Assembly: GCF_041260155.1 (NCBI RefSeq)
Contig: NC_091932.1
Coordinates: 5,913,501-5,977,500 of the forward strand
Length of the DNA stretch: 64,000 nt
Reading direction: 5' to 3'
DNA from: Ptychodera flava
Taxonomy: Eukaryota; Hemichordata; Enteropneusta; Ptychoderidae
Part shown: positions 11,989 to 24,081 of the stretch, piece by piece
Layout of the letters: each line of letters begins with the position of its first letter
Position numbering within the stretch: the stretch's first letter is position 1
Translations under genes and position numbers: made by a program
Notes under the pieces: model-generated
Databases searched by the model: none
What the model was told of the DNA's origin: nothing
Seen by the model: only the letters and a program-made list of their open reading frames with translations

Positions 11989-12344
11989 GTCAACATGGGG
12001 TCGCAGCCATGTTGCCTCAAAACTTATTTCTGTCTGCACTCAAAACTCAAAAATGTCGGATATGAACCTGAAAATCGATGCAATTTCGTCAAAATTCGGC
12101 GAAATTTCAGCCTATAGACAAAATTTCATCTAGGTAAGGTAAATTTACTGAAATTTGATCGACAAATAATCCTGAGCTTGAACGTGACAGCTAGCCTTCT
12201 CCGGGAAGTCAAGTATCCAGCTGCCCATACAGTTGCCCATATGGCCAGGTTTATGAGATTGTTTTCAAGCGACGGCGGCAGACCGTACGGGGCTCTGGAT
12301 ATGAACCTACCGCCGGTGTAGCTGTAATAACTGTTGCGTTGATT

Positions 12345-13175
12345 TTAGTGCCCACGGACAAAGTCCTGGGGGAGTTATAGGTTTGGTCATGTCAGTCCAT
12401 CCGTCCGTCCGTTCACGCAGATATCTCAGACATGCCCTGGTCAATTTCTTTCAAACTTTGCACAAGAATAGTACCCAACCCCATACAGATGCACGTCGAT
12501 TTGTTTCACAATGCGATAGAATTTGGCCGTGTTAGAGGACTTTTTAGTTTACACTCCATAGACTCCCATGTATAAGGCAAGAAAAATAAAATTTTAGTTT
12601 CTCATCGTATTCATATTGCCTAAAGGATGCAGTGACACAGTTTTTTGTCCCCATGGATAAAGTCCAGGGGCTTATAGATTGGTCATATCCGTCCGTGAGT
12701 CCATCAGTGAGTCCATCGGTTCACGCAGATATCTCAGACATTTTGACAAAATATCATGTGACCTTGGTGACCTTTGACCTCAAATATATATATATTTGTC
12801 CACAACTCAGAAACCACAAGTGCTACATCCTTCATATTTGGTATGATAAGACACCTTATGACACCACATATTGTACCTCATTAATTATGCGCATATCTAA
12901 TTTTGAGCGAGCCAATAGAGCTACAGGTCTGATTTTTGGTATATAGGAATAACTTAGCAATACAATTATTTTGACAAAATGTCACGTGACCTCAATGACC
13001 TTTGACCTCAAATAGATATATTTGTCCACAACTCAGTAACCACAAGGACGTACCCTTCATATCTGGTATGATGGGACACCTTATGACACCACATATTATA
13101 CCTCATTAATTATGCGCATATCTAATTCTGAGCAAGCCAATAGAGCTGGATGTCCGATTTTTGGTATATAGGGAT
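12345..13175. repeat. Composite direct repeat (~215 bp units with TGACCTTTGACCT)
   Basis: Two leader segments (about 12345-12435 and 12640-12745) share CCCA(C/T)GGA(C/T)AAAGTCC, GGTCAT, CCGTCCGT and GCAGATATCTCAGACAT. They are followed by two tandem ~215 bp units (about 12745-12950 and 12970-13172) sharing GTGACCTTTGACCTCAAATA-like sequence, TTGTCCACAACTCAG, CATTAATTATGCGCATATC and TTTTTGGTATATAGG. No coding sequence is evident. Confidence 0.6.
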
Positions 13176-14650
13176 AACTATAGGGTAGAAATCTAAATAT
13201 GCCCATCTAAATATAAGACATCTACCATCGAGAACAAAAGAAATTTGCTGTAATTTGAATATTTAAGGAGTTTAAGCATTTTCACTATAAATAAAGAACC
13301 CCTGCCTCAAACTCCACAAAAGTTGCTAGACATATTTTGCCGTTGTCATGCCATTGCTCCGTTTAATAACCAGTTAATCAAATGCCTAATTGACAGGAGG
13401 AAATTCAAGACCATATTTGAATAGTAGTATATATTGTCCTCAAAATTACTCTATCACAGCCCAAGTACTCATTGCCTTCAGCATATACTGCCTTGTTTTA
13501 TTTTATTTTATCGACATAAACACAGTCCCTTCACGAGGGGCAGTGCCATGTACCGGTGCGCGTTCATCTCCTTACGCTCTGTTTTTTTTATTCCTGCCGT
13601 GTTTCATATCATACACGCACAACTTGAGTTGCTAAATGTTTGCGGTCTTATAATAGCGTGAATCGAAGGATAAACGTTAGATGAAAGCATTGAGGGTGAA
13701 GTGATAGTAAAATTCCAGCAATTTACTTTGGCAGTCTGTCGTCTACAGGACGTGTAATGAACGCGAAACCCACATTGGCAAACCAGCTGCTCGTAGCAGC
13801 AATCGCGTACGCCAAAACAAATTCCTAAGTGACAAGTTTAAGATTTGAAAGTCGAAATCAAAATGGCGACAACAGTTTAAAAGGTGAAAACTTCGATACT
13901 GACATTTTTGTGAAATGTAGAGGCCGAGAGCAACTCTGCAACCGCTATCGCTTATTCCCGATGAAACTTACAGGCAATCTATTACCCTTTGCGTACAGAA
14001 CCATCCAAGAAGCCGCAATCATAAACGTATGAAAGACGTCCATTCTGCAAGTGAAATTCCACTATTCAGAAAGTTGCAATGTTAAAAACGACAGCAAAAA
14101 CACGATTGAGTTATAATGTTTAACACAATATTAACCACGGATTGAAATACTGATCACTTCAAGGCCAAAATTTGCATCGTAACTATGGAGACCAGCGGTT
14201 CGTTTCTGGGTAAAACAGACTGAACTCCGAGAACGCGGCAACTATTATCTAAACGCTACCAATCACAGGATTTGTCAGCTACGTGAAATTTGTAAAATTT
14301 GTTAACTTTGATACATTTATCTGTCAATCATTACTGAATGCATCAAAACACCGATAGCCGTCCCGGGGTCATGAACATTTACGAATGAACAACAACTCTG
14401 TAGCGGATCAATTTGACAAAATGAATGGGCCGGAGGTCCGAACGGTGTCCTATATCGCCCAAGTGTCCAGCCGTATGTCTTAATTGTCTTGCAAGATTGT
14501 GAAATTGTCGATAGCTGTTCGTTATATTTTTTATTTGTTTCGTATTTTTCATGTAGCCTGATGTTCAAATAGGACTCTAAAGTTGTATAACGTAACCATG
14601 TGAATATCATCGAAAACAGACTTTGTTTTAACGCATGACTTTTGAAGACT
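13176..14650. other. No supported gene
   Basis: A short fragment near 13190 (CTAAATATGCCCAT) matches part of the MITE found at 18075, 40302 and 43681. Nothing else interpretable is seen. A 197-codon open frame on the minus strand (14317-14910) continues into the next interval but has no recognisable domain. Confidence 0.35.
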
Positions 14651-14656
14651 TTGTAT

Positions 14657-14725
14657 AGCCAATGGGCTTCATGATCTATGAACCAATAGTTCTGTTCCCG
14701 CTGGTATGGGGTATAAAAGCTAGGT
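14657..14725 (+). promoter_or_regulatory. Possible TATA/CCAAT promoter
   Basis: Two CCAAT boxes (near 14659 and 14682) lie 30-50 bp before GGGTATAAAAGC at about 14708, the normal spacing of a metazoan core promoter. No coding exon could be attached to it, and the downstream 1.7 kb is AT-rich without a convincing open frame. Low confidence. Confidence 0.25.
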
Positions 14726-14759
14726 TTTACCGCGTTTTGTTTAGTTTTCGGGTTTTTTG

Positions 14760-17030
14760 GGTTTTTTCTTTGGTTATTCCGTGTAATGCACTTATCAGTG
14801 TTTTCCGCGGGGACGGGAGTGCAGAGAAATTGATCGGACATCGTATTCCGGCAGCTGCAAATTTGATCGCTACCGTACGCCCAACAGGTGGGGATTTGAC
14901 AATGTCGCAAAATAGTAACTTTTGTTTAGTATATGTTACATTATACTTGCAATGTTCCGTTCAGTTCAGCTTTGGCATGCAGATTCTAGCATCGGAATGG
15001 ATCGATATTGGTGCAACAATATGATACAATTATATTGCAATAATACTCGTCTAGTGAGTGTTCTCCTGCTAAATTTGGCATAACGGTGCCGGGCCTGACA
15101 ATAACAACAACACAATCATTTCACAAGTTCTATACTTCAACAGATTCGGAATTTACGTTTTCACAAATGTAAATAGTACAGCCCTTCATTCTCTGTTTTC
15201 TTGGCTTCCATTTTCATTTGTAGCGTTCAAAACACATGGTTCACGAAGAGTTAGATTTTTATGTCAAGCTCATTTTCATGTTTAATTAATGTCTGTAATT
15301 AGGCTATATATCAATATTCAGTGCATCGATTTAAATTAGCCTTTACCTTTTGCTGATCATATCTAGTGTTAGTTGCAGTAAAAGGTTCATATCTTTGACA
15401 TTTTATTCAATAAATCATTTGCATATTTAATGAAACTTTAATAAGGCAATGTATCAAAATTCATTTGATTGGACTTCTCGGAGTACATTTGTTATATTTA
15501 CTAACACATTTATGATGACCATGTAACTCTGATTTAAAACTTGTACAAAATGAAATTCTGTGCTTGGCCTATATGTTGAAAGTGAATGTGATATTTGTAA
15601 CTTAATTTGATAGGACTTCTAAGCTTCAGCAGCTATACTTACTTTAAGTCATGCTTGAAGTTTATGAGTATCTCATCTTATAATTAGCTATATTAAGCCA
15701 TCAACAAAACTGAATGGAATGAATTTGATCCAAGTTTCGTTTAACATATATGCTTTTGCTTAATGAGCATTCCATGAGTCATCATACTTACATTTTGCTA
15801 TATTTTTTGGGATACATTTTTGAAAGTTTCATGAGTTTCCCATATCATAATTAGTTCATTTGCATATATTTGCATATATTTTGATATATATATCCTTTTT
15901 TTCTCTCAACAGAGTTCTGAAGGGCTGACTATAATTAATAACCAATTATAACCCATGGCATTCACCTCCAGGAGCACAGGAACGATAGTGAAAGATGTCA
16001 ACTGTCAATCATACCAAAATCACTTACTTTGACTTGGTCATGTCATTGCTCCTACACAATTTGAAATGCATAACAGTCCGACAAAACAACCCATCTCGAA
16101 TCATTCTTGTCATAACTCAAATTAACTCCAAAGTTGCACTTGTAAAGTTTTACTTTATCTAACTTTTTTGTAATTCTTGTGTAGATTCCTGAGTTTGTTC
16201 TTTGTCATTGTATAGTGTTACTTGAAAATGCACATTGTTTGTTCATTTTATTAAAATTAATTGTCTTGCTTTATTTACTCTAGTAAAGGAGTTATTAATA
16301 CTCATGTGTCACGTAATTATTGTCAATGGAAATATTTTGGTCTGCCATTATTTATATACGCTCGTGTAACTTCAGAGACCCCATGCTTGTTTTATATCAT
16401 AGGAACGCAAATCCTATTTTTTTGTAAATTTATGTAGTGACAAATTCTATTATTCGATTAAACTTGCATTTTTCAACTATTTCCGCGTGGGCAACTTAAG
16501 TTTTACTTTGATCGTTTACTTTTTAAGGTATCATGGGACAGTGTTAGAGGTGTTCGAAACCTTTTTGTCTCTACATTTACAGGCTACTGTTTTTAGTTTT
16601 GACATTCTATTATTTAACTGTTGTACTATCTCCGTGGAGAGTGAACGCTCGCTCACCAATATTTCAATGGGGATCACTGATCATTTCTGATTATCTGTAC
16701 TCGAAACGTAATCAGGAACATTGTGCACGTCACTGATGCGATGCCGTTTTATCCCTCGCCTATCTTATCCCGGCCCATTTGCGAACAATCGAACTAGGTT
16801 GTTGTTGATAGAACAGCCCAGATATCATCCTGCGCTCCGACGGGTGCGTTACTTCCCACTAACTACCCCGTGCGGGATGCATCTTCTTAATCGTCTGAGC
16901 CAAGTGGGACGGACCTTCAAAATTTGGCGCACCAATCACAGCGCGCATCACACATGTTACAAATACCACGCAAACACAAACGAAACCAGCCACCTGCATG
17001 CCGATGCTCTTGACTTATATGCATAAATCA
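14760..17030. other. No supported gene
   Basis: This is AT-rich sequence with many short oligo-T tracts and no domain-bearing reading frame. An open frame at 16721-17026 has no recognisable features. Confidence 0.35.
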
Positions 17031-17037
17031 TATAGTC

Positions 17038-17366
17038 TGACGTCACAGTGTTCAACCAATGAAAGCTTAGTAACATCTGTCTGATAATCCTAACGGCTGT
17101 ATGCAGAGGTCAACTATTGCAGCTATATGATCTATGCTAATAAGTCAACGGCATAGGACTCCTGCTGAGATTCCCGAATGTCGCCATGAACAGCCGTGTA
17201 GAGAGGACTGGCTGTATAAGCTGGCCACCTTCCCCTTTTATATACTCCTAGTATATTGGACGTCCTAGCCGGCCGGCCGCCTGGTCGGCCGCCTATGTCA
17301 TGCACAACTTATACACATACAGCGATTTTATTGAGTGCTGCTCCTTAGAAAGGAAGCTCAAGGGTG
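17038..17366 (+). promoter_or_regulatory. Possible promoter and non-coding first exon upstream of receptor gene 1
   Basis: A CRE-type TGACGTCA (about 17039) and a CCAAT box (about 17056) precede CTTTTATATACTCC (about 17237). About 115 bp further on is a strong donor-like AAGGGTGAGTG at 17361-17371. This would fit a TATA promoter plus a short 5' UTR exon splicing to the receptor gene 1 start exon at 21251. The link is inference; RNA evidence is needed. Confidence 0.25.
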
Positions 17367-18074
17367 AGTGAAAGGTGAACTAAACCAATATTTTTAATCT
17401 TTGGTTCAAAAATTAATGAAAATTGACTGAATATTAGCAAACAGCAATTTTGAGCAAACTACGCTGTGTTATGTGCAACGCCACCTCAAACTGATTTTAT
17501 ATACCTACTTGATGAGATAAAGCGCAAAAACGAACAGAGGGAAAATGTTACGTGTGGTGAAACCTGATATAGGCCTAAATATTATCATACTTCCATATGA
17601 GATACTGGGAGGTGTCGTGCTTCTCACTACAGTTTGTATATGATAATCTCTTCAACTGTTTCACTGTCCCTTGCCTTGTATGAATCGTGAACGTTCATGA
17701 CAAAGTGAAAGTATTGAACGTCTGTCGGTTGTTGATTTTTAAACTTTAGTATTTGCTGTTAAACTGTAGTCTGCAGGCCTTTACTTAGATGTTCTGACAG
17801 CAGAGTCTTCACTTACCAAACAAAATATTAGTTAACTTGTTGAGAAAGCGGCACAATAGTATATCACAATTATGCTTCTTTCTTAAATGTTTTACTCAAC
17901 TAATCGGGGTCTGATGACCGCATTAGTCAAACCTTAGTTACTTTGTCACTCCATTCAATCCTGAAGTACAAATCACTCTGCGGAATGATCGCATCGAGTG
18001 CTTACTCAACCAGCGAGTACTCTTTAACCTACTTACATAGATCGCTCCTTGCGACAGTCGAGTACTCAAGTTAA

Positions 18075-18256
18075 AGGTATAACAAACCTGTTATCTAAAT
18101 ATGCCCATATATGCTCAAAGGGGCGATCCTTGGTATTCAAAATGCCAAGTGAGGGCGCTGTTTTTAAAAAGCGGCCATTGGTTTAAAATCTGTGACTGGT
18201 TACCTTTTCTCTTTCCATGGTAACTGTGGCAAAATTGGAACAGGTAACAGTATACA
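18075..18256. mobile_element. ~185 bp MITE, copy 1
   Basis: This copy matches those at 40302-40486 and 43681-43863 throughout: TCTAAATATGCCCATATATG, a GAGGGCGCTGTTTTTAAAA block, CTCTTTCCATGGTAACTGT and AAATTGGAACAGGT. The ends are inverted relatives of AGGTATACAGTCACCTG. This copy is diverged at its left end (AGGTATAACAAACCTG). Confidence 0.7.
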
Positions 18257-18808
18257 TTTTACAACCTGAAGTGATGATGGAACGTTTGCAATTCGACTAC
18301 TCCACGAAGAATATACCTTACCATCAGAGAATGCGTACAGAAAGAAGCTCATTGAAACAACAGAAAGGGTAATCAAACACGTGCGGTGGAAAGGCCACGC
18401 TTTCCTGAAAAAGGGTGAAAGCAAAGATCAAGCACAAGGTATGGAAACATTCGGTTTTAAACCCAGAAAATGCCCAACCCAGATCGAAGAAATCAAACCA
18501 TTTGAAGATCGACAACATAAAGTTCCGAAGCGTATGCGAATTCCAAAAGAAACTGAAGAACGACATAAAACTAATCAACAACTCTGATAAGATGATAATC
18601 GCTGCAGACAAAACCAGGAACTTTTATCAACTCGATAATACACAGTTCCAAAAGCTCCTACCAGACAACATCACAAAGAAGTCCCAAAAAGCTGAGGAAA
18701 CATCCTATGACATATCATCAATACAGAAACACGTAGATTAGCTAACCGGTTACGCTTTGTAGATAAAATGTAAATCAGGGCCAAAAAAAACAGACATTAA
18801 TCTTTTAT

Positions 18809-18854
18809 AAAAGGTCTGATGACCGCAGAGAGCGCGAAACGCAGAGTCACATTT
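18809..18854 (+). ncRNA. Hammerhead-ribozyme-like motif in Penelope terminal repeat
   Basis: The invariant core elements appear in the correct order: CTGATGA (18816-18822), a short stem with AGAGA loop (CGC/GCG), GAAA (18836-18839), a minimal stem III (C18840 with G18846) and the GTC cleavage triplet (18846-18848). Stem I can form between AAAGGT before the core and ACATTT after GTC, with one G-A mismatch. Stem II has a C-C mismatch at its base. Type I hammerheads with tiny stem III are known in Penelope-like elements. The upstream copy at 17911 keeps CTGATGA but has lost GAAA. Activity is untested. Confidence 0.5.
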
Positions 18855-18890
18855 CAGTAACTTTGTCACTCCAGTCATGTTATAAGTTTA

Positions 18891-21250
18891 TTTTTTTCCA
18901 TGAGAGGGTCAGTCATTTTAATGTCCGCAAAAACTCCTCGTCTTCCACCCCCGGCCGAAGAAAGTGACCAGTGCCCGTCGTGAGATATGCATCTTACGAA
19001 GGATCATGGGAGCGTTCACAAGTTCAGAATATTTACATGACTGTTGATATATTTTTATCTTTTATATATTGTCAGTGCTTGGCCAACAGTAAACAGATCA
19101 TGTACCTACCAGACTCATTACGCGATCACAGTACTTACGTTCGTGGAAAAAATAAGGATAAACTTCATGGCTACTCAAAGAAAACAACTTCATCGTACCA
19201 CTGAATAATTACGATAAACAATGAATGAATATCTTGGTATATATTCCGCGAAAGATGTTTCCTTAGCGCCCTCTATATGCCATATGTATAGAGCTTTGAT
19301 CAATTACTAATCCTTGGCTAATCTTGTATCTCAGAATTATTCATGAAAAGTAAACTAATTTCATATTAGTGATAATGAGCTTGTATATACTCATTGTCTC
19401 CGATAGATATCAAACAAAGTGTCAAACTTTTCGCGGATTAGTCGCTGTCAATTTGAGTCAGGGACTACGTTAGAAAAAACCCCTAATAGGAATCACAACC
19501 TAGCCCAACCAAAGCATTCAATGTAATACTCGAAGAGGCCGATCACAGGGCGTTCTTACAGAGGCTATTTATTCTCTTCCAAACTAAGTACCGTATAAAG
19601 GTTCATTACAAGTTGTTTGAGGATGTGAACAATAAGCAAAGTCTTATCCATTATTGTGTAATAAGTTAAAATGTTGGTCCCTTGTTACCTTTCACATAGC
19701 AAACTTTGTAAAAGGGACAGAAATTGATCATTACATGGGCATTACAAAGTGAGTATGGTCTCATTTCCGGATAATTCTTTGTCAGTTTCTCCCTTAATAC
19801 TTAATTTCTATCCCATTTGGTTTTTGTCTGAAATTTTGTAAATTTTGTCTGACGTGTCTCTTTGGTCTCATTCTGCTTTTTGACTTCGAACATTTTTCGT
19901 GTAAAAGATAATCTCCTGTTCTTTTTCGTGATTTCAGTAGGAAATGTTTTTCGTTTTTGTTAGTCCCTCTTTCTTCATTGACTTTAACTTGTACGCACCC
20001 CTACCAAAATGCGGTGCCATAATAAGACCAGAAATTTCTGAAATTCAGTGTCAATCTTTTACTTGATTCATTCACTATTCTCAATATTTTTATTATCATT
20101 CAACGTTTTCTATTTCACGGTCAAGCCTTACGATCCCCTCATCATGCGCTGATTTTTTTTTCATTTTACCGCTTGAGTGCCAAAGTCTATTTTTCCCCTT
20201 TATAAAATAAACCCGAGTCAATTTTTCTCAGATTTTTGGCACAATTTCGAGAAAAAAAACTGTAGCAAATGAAATGTGATGTCCGTTTGGTCCAAGCTAT
20301 CAACAAAATACAGAAAAATTCATGAAAATTGGTAAAATTTTGCACTAAAATTTAGGCGGGAGAATATTACAGCGCTCAAAGAGTTAAAAGGTTGCTAGTT
20401 TTCTGTATACGAAAAAGTGGGTCAGACATACCGTCATTTCTCCCCTGTCGCTCTCCATAGGAACCAACAAGGGTTAGAGGTTAAGTAATTGTATACATGT
20501 GTATCAAAACTAAGGGTAAGTGAAAAGTGTCTTCAAGTTGGCTAGGTAGGCGAGTTTCATTGTTCTTGGCAAGGGGACAAAACGCACACAGCGGATGGCC
20601 AAGAAGTTAATAGTCACCAAACATGCAAAGTGATTACCATTTCCCATTTTACAAGAACATGGCGATAGAGCGTAATTGATATGTAAACCCTGTAATAAGC
20701 GATCAATGATCTGCATGTTATGGATGCACCATGCAAGCATCTATTCAAATCACCCATTTTTTTCGTTGTTTTACATAATTATTCAAAAGTCAATTGCCCA
20801 ACCTCTTCAGTTCACCTATAGTACCCAAGATGCAAAGCGAGAACGTATGACATATATTCAATGCCGATCACAAAATGAAATTCATGTATGCATGGAAGTT
20901 ACAGCTTTTGTTGAAATGTCTATGTAGAAGTTAACAATGACAAATATAGACATCTTTTGACCACGATTGAGTGGCTATACCCGTCTGCCGTAGGAATACA
21001 TGGCCATACGTTTTCTCTGTCGATGGAACTATCAGATCTGCAGCGCAAATGCCACAACATATAATATTTCATGAAGAATCACGTCACTCAATCACGCCAT
21101 AAAAGCCAACTTCCTCATACGAAACAACATTTGAAATATAATTGAACGGAAGAGTGTAACCATATAGTGGTGGTGAATTTGCATGGAAAGTCAGACGAAG
21201 TCGATCACCCCTTTACACTGTCAGTCGATTACGAATACAATTTGGTGGGA
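18891..21250. other. No supported gene; possible 5' UTR intron of receptor gene 1
   Basis: AT-rich sequence without recognisable exons or repeats. Short open frames at 18971-19204 and 20676-20927 show no domain. If the promoter near 17.2 kb is real, this is its first intron. Confidence 0.35.
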
Positions 21251-21326
21251 ATGAAGCGTGTTTTACTAAACCACACAATTCGTGGTATCATTTACTGTAT
21301 AGCGTTGTTCGCTGTCAATGCATCAG
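21251..21326 (+). CDS. Receptor gene 1 exon 1: signal peptide
   Basis: Starts at ATG 21251, MKRVLLNHTIRG followed by the hydrophobic core IIYCIALFAV, and ends TCAG|GTAAGC in phase 1. An upstream in-frame extension lacks an ATG, which is why this start was chosen. The paralogue has an equivalent 73 bp exon, also ending in phase 1. Confidence 0.75.
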
Positions 21327-24030
21327 GTAAGCAGAATCTCTTATTGTCTGACAGATAGAGCACTATCACCTGAAGTTTTCGTGCTGTGCTGATTTGATGT
21401 TGATAAAAATACCTGTACAAGTAAGCAGGACGTGTTGAAGGTTTTCCGATGCTTGGAGCGACCATTGTCATTTTACCTATATCAAATGACTTGTATTCGT
21501 GCCAGAGTTTGGATTGCCGGCAGTTACAGCATGCAAGGTCGTTTATGACCTCTTCAGTATATGTTTTCAACGTATGTGCGTTGTTACAGGTAATCTTCTT
21601 TCTGCGATCAGAGACAATCAACGTTGAGGATGTCGAGAAATTATGAAAACAGTTAGGGTACGAGTAATACATCATTACACATCCAACTTCCAGGATTTGC
21701 AACGCTTTGCCATGGAAACACGGCGTTCACAGATAACACAATTGTAAGCCAGAATGTTGAGTCAAACCATTTGCAAATTCATCTTTCGAAATGATGATTT
21801 AGAAAAGTCGATTATCAAGCAGCTTTTGACAATTGTCATTGAGGGTAATTATTAGCTATTTGACAAATTTGAAAGTTGGGGAATGTATTTACGTATCACG
21901 TGACTGTGAAAAGGAAACGAGCATCTAGCTGCATTGGTAAATATGGCAAACCCCTTACCGAAAGGAAACAACTTTGTACAGCCGTTCAAAGATAAATTCA
22001 GACACAGTACTGCATCCAGATCAGCATGCATATATCCTGTTACAGATATGCTTGGTACTTACAAAGAATCCTCAAATCTTTTAGTCTTAAAGTACATTTT
22101 TCTGCAAGTTTGACTCAATTGAATCTATTGAATGTCACAGATGCGCCAGCAGAACAAGATTAATCCTTTGAGAAACCGTCTAAACTTCTAAGCTATAGGC
22201 TTCAAAAACGTAGATTTATTATCATCAGGTCCGTCATGCAAAGGGTTTAAATTAAGTTACCGTTTCTGTTTTTTTAATGAAATAATAGTTCTCGTATTTT
22301 TGTTTTACAATTTTTAAGGTGATTTTTATAAGGGCTAGGTATTCTGGTCTTTCCTCGGTAAGTTGTCGCACAACAATGTAACCCTTGTTTCCCAATATGT
22401 AGAATTCCCTTGTTTTCAAGAAAGTCCTATATTATGTCGATTCTTCAAGTCTTTCAGCTATGTTTGCCACGTACGTTTATGAACGGCTCTGACCTGGAAC
22501 ACGCTCAAGGATATAAACGGCTTGCACTTGACTTTTGTGAATATGCGACCCTCACTGTTTAAATAATCACCCTAATTTGATTTTAATGTGAAGAAGGATT
22601 TAATTCGCTGAGCTTTTAGGTATTCCAGAGAACCGCGACGGTCTGCCTAGTGGATACCGATGTCTCGGTATTCAATCACAAAGTTGATTCCGTCGCTGCA
22701 CTACCTTCCAACGTAAACGTGTATACAACTGAGCCGTGAACTTTTTGTATGAAGCGTAGATGCATTACAGAATACAGTGACTAGATTCTGGACGTATGAG
22801 ACAGCAAGAAACGATAATATACGTCACAGCATTAAACACAAATGCGATACCGATTTACTGACTCACATTCAGAGCAAGAATATCAATTTGAAGAAACGAC
22901 AGGTGTGTGAACAACGAAACAAAAAGCAAAGAAAGTAAGTCCGTCCAAGGAAAATGACTACAATTGACGATAACGTTCACAGTGGCTGTTGATGTTTATT
23001 CAGAATTCGTAGGCGACTTTCTTATTTTGACGGAAGCAAAATCAAAACTTTACTTTGTCATAATTCCAGTCGAGGTTCGTTTATCGAGTGGTATGGCGCC
23101 GTTCCAGGGAAAAGTTGAAGTTAGACTGAATGGAGAGAACTCGTGGAAGTACATGTGTAGAAATGGTGCAGGATGGAATCTTACGGTGGCTAGAGCTGTT
23201 TGTAAACAATTAGGTAATGGTGGCTGTGTCATTTCATTTGACAAACTTAATATTGATGAATTTTAAACACTGTAAGATACGCAACAATGAAGCGGAATAA
23301 AACTTGACATCTCAAGGTCATCAAATACAAAGCGTGTCTTACGATGACAATTATGTGATATTCCTCATCATCACAGTAGGTGTTGGATTCGTCGTGTTTT
23401 AATTTCTGTTATTGCCTGAAATTTCACCGTTTTCACATAAGATTATTGCGACAATCACTTCTTAAACATCCATAATCATATAAAAGTCATTTGCATATCA
23501 ATCACACCAAATGTTATCGTGACAACCCTGCCATAAATGATTTTATATCGGTCAGGATACTTTTCTGTGATGTCTGATATGGCGAAGGAATATTCTAAGG
23601 TACAAAACATAGCGTTCTCTGTCTGTGATATCGAGTGTAATCCACACTCAGCATCGTTACGAGATTGCACCATAGAGTGGAACGATGGGGGCAAACCATG
23701 CCGATGTAGTGACGGACAAGCCGCGGCAATAACATGTTTCTGTAAGTCAAACTTTTAATTTAATTGACGATTCATGCAAAGTATAAATGTAATGGGTAGT
23801 ACATGTTGTTGCCTTTTAAGAAGTTCAGTTGATATCATTGTAGCCTTGATTTTGTTTTTGTTTGATTGAAATTCTGTGCAACTAACTAAAATACTATAAG
23901 GTGTAACTGTAGCCTACTTTATCTGTATGTGTTCGACCAAATTACTAATCACGTAATTTTCTCTCGCCGAATTCGGTACTGGGATATCCTTCTATGTGGT
24001 AGAAAAATGATATATTGTTATTATTATTGC

Positions 24031-24081
<51 letters not shown>

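Larger units (their letters stand above)
17908..18890 (+). mobile_element. Broken Penelope-like retroelement with two terminal-repeat remnants
   Basis: Related ends occur at about 17908-17965 and 18813-18880, sharing GTCTGATGACCGCA and ACTTTGTCACTCCA. Between them, 18281-18740 reads in shifting frames as the N-terminal part of Penelope-like polyproteins, including a segment that begins MIIAADKTRNFYQL and continues to KLLPDNIT, a conserved feature of that family before the reverse transcriptase. At least two frame changes and a stop follow; no reverse transcriptase or GIY-YIG domain remains. A MITE (18075-18256) has inserted into its 5' part. Confidence 0.55.

Noticed and set aside
14317..14910. 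197-codon minus-strand open frame
   Set aside because: No recognisable domain, no flanking splice logic, and it overlaps a possible plus-strand promoter; treated as chance.
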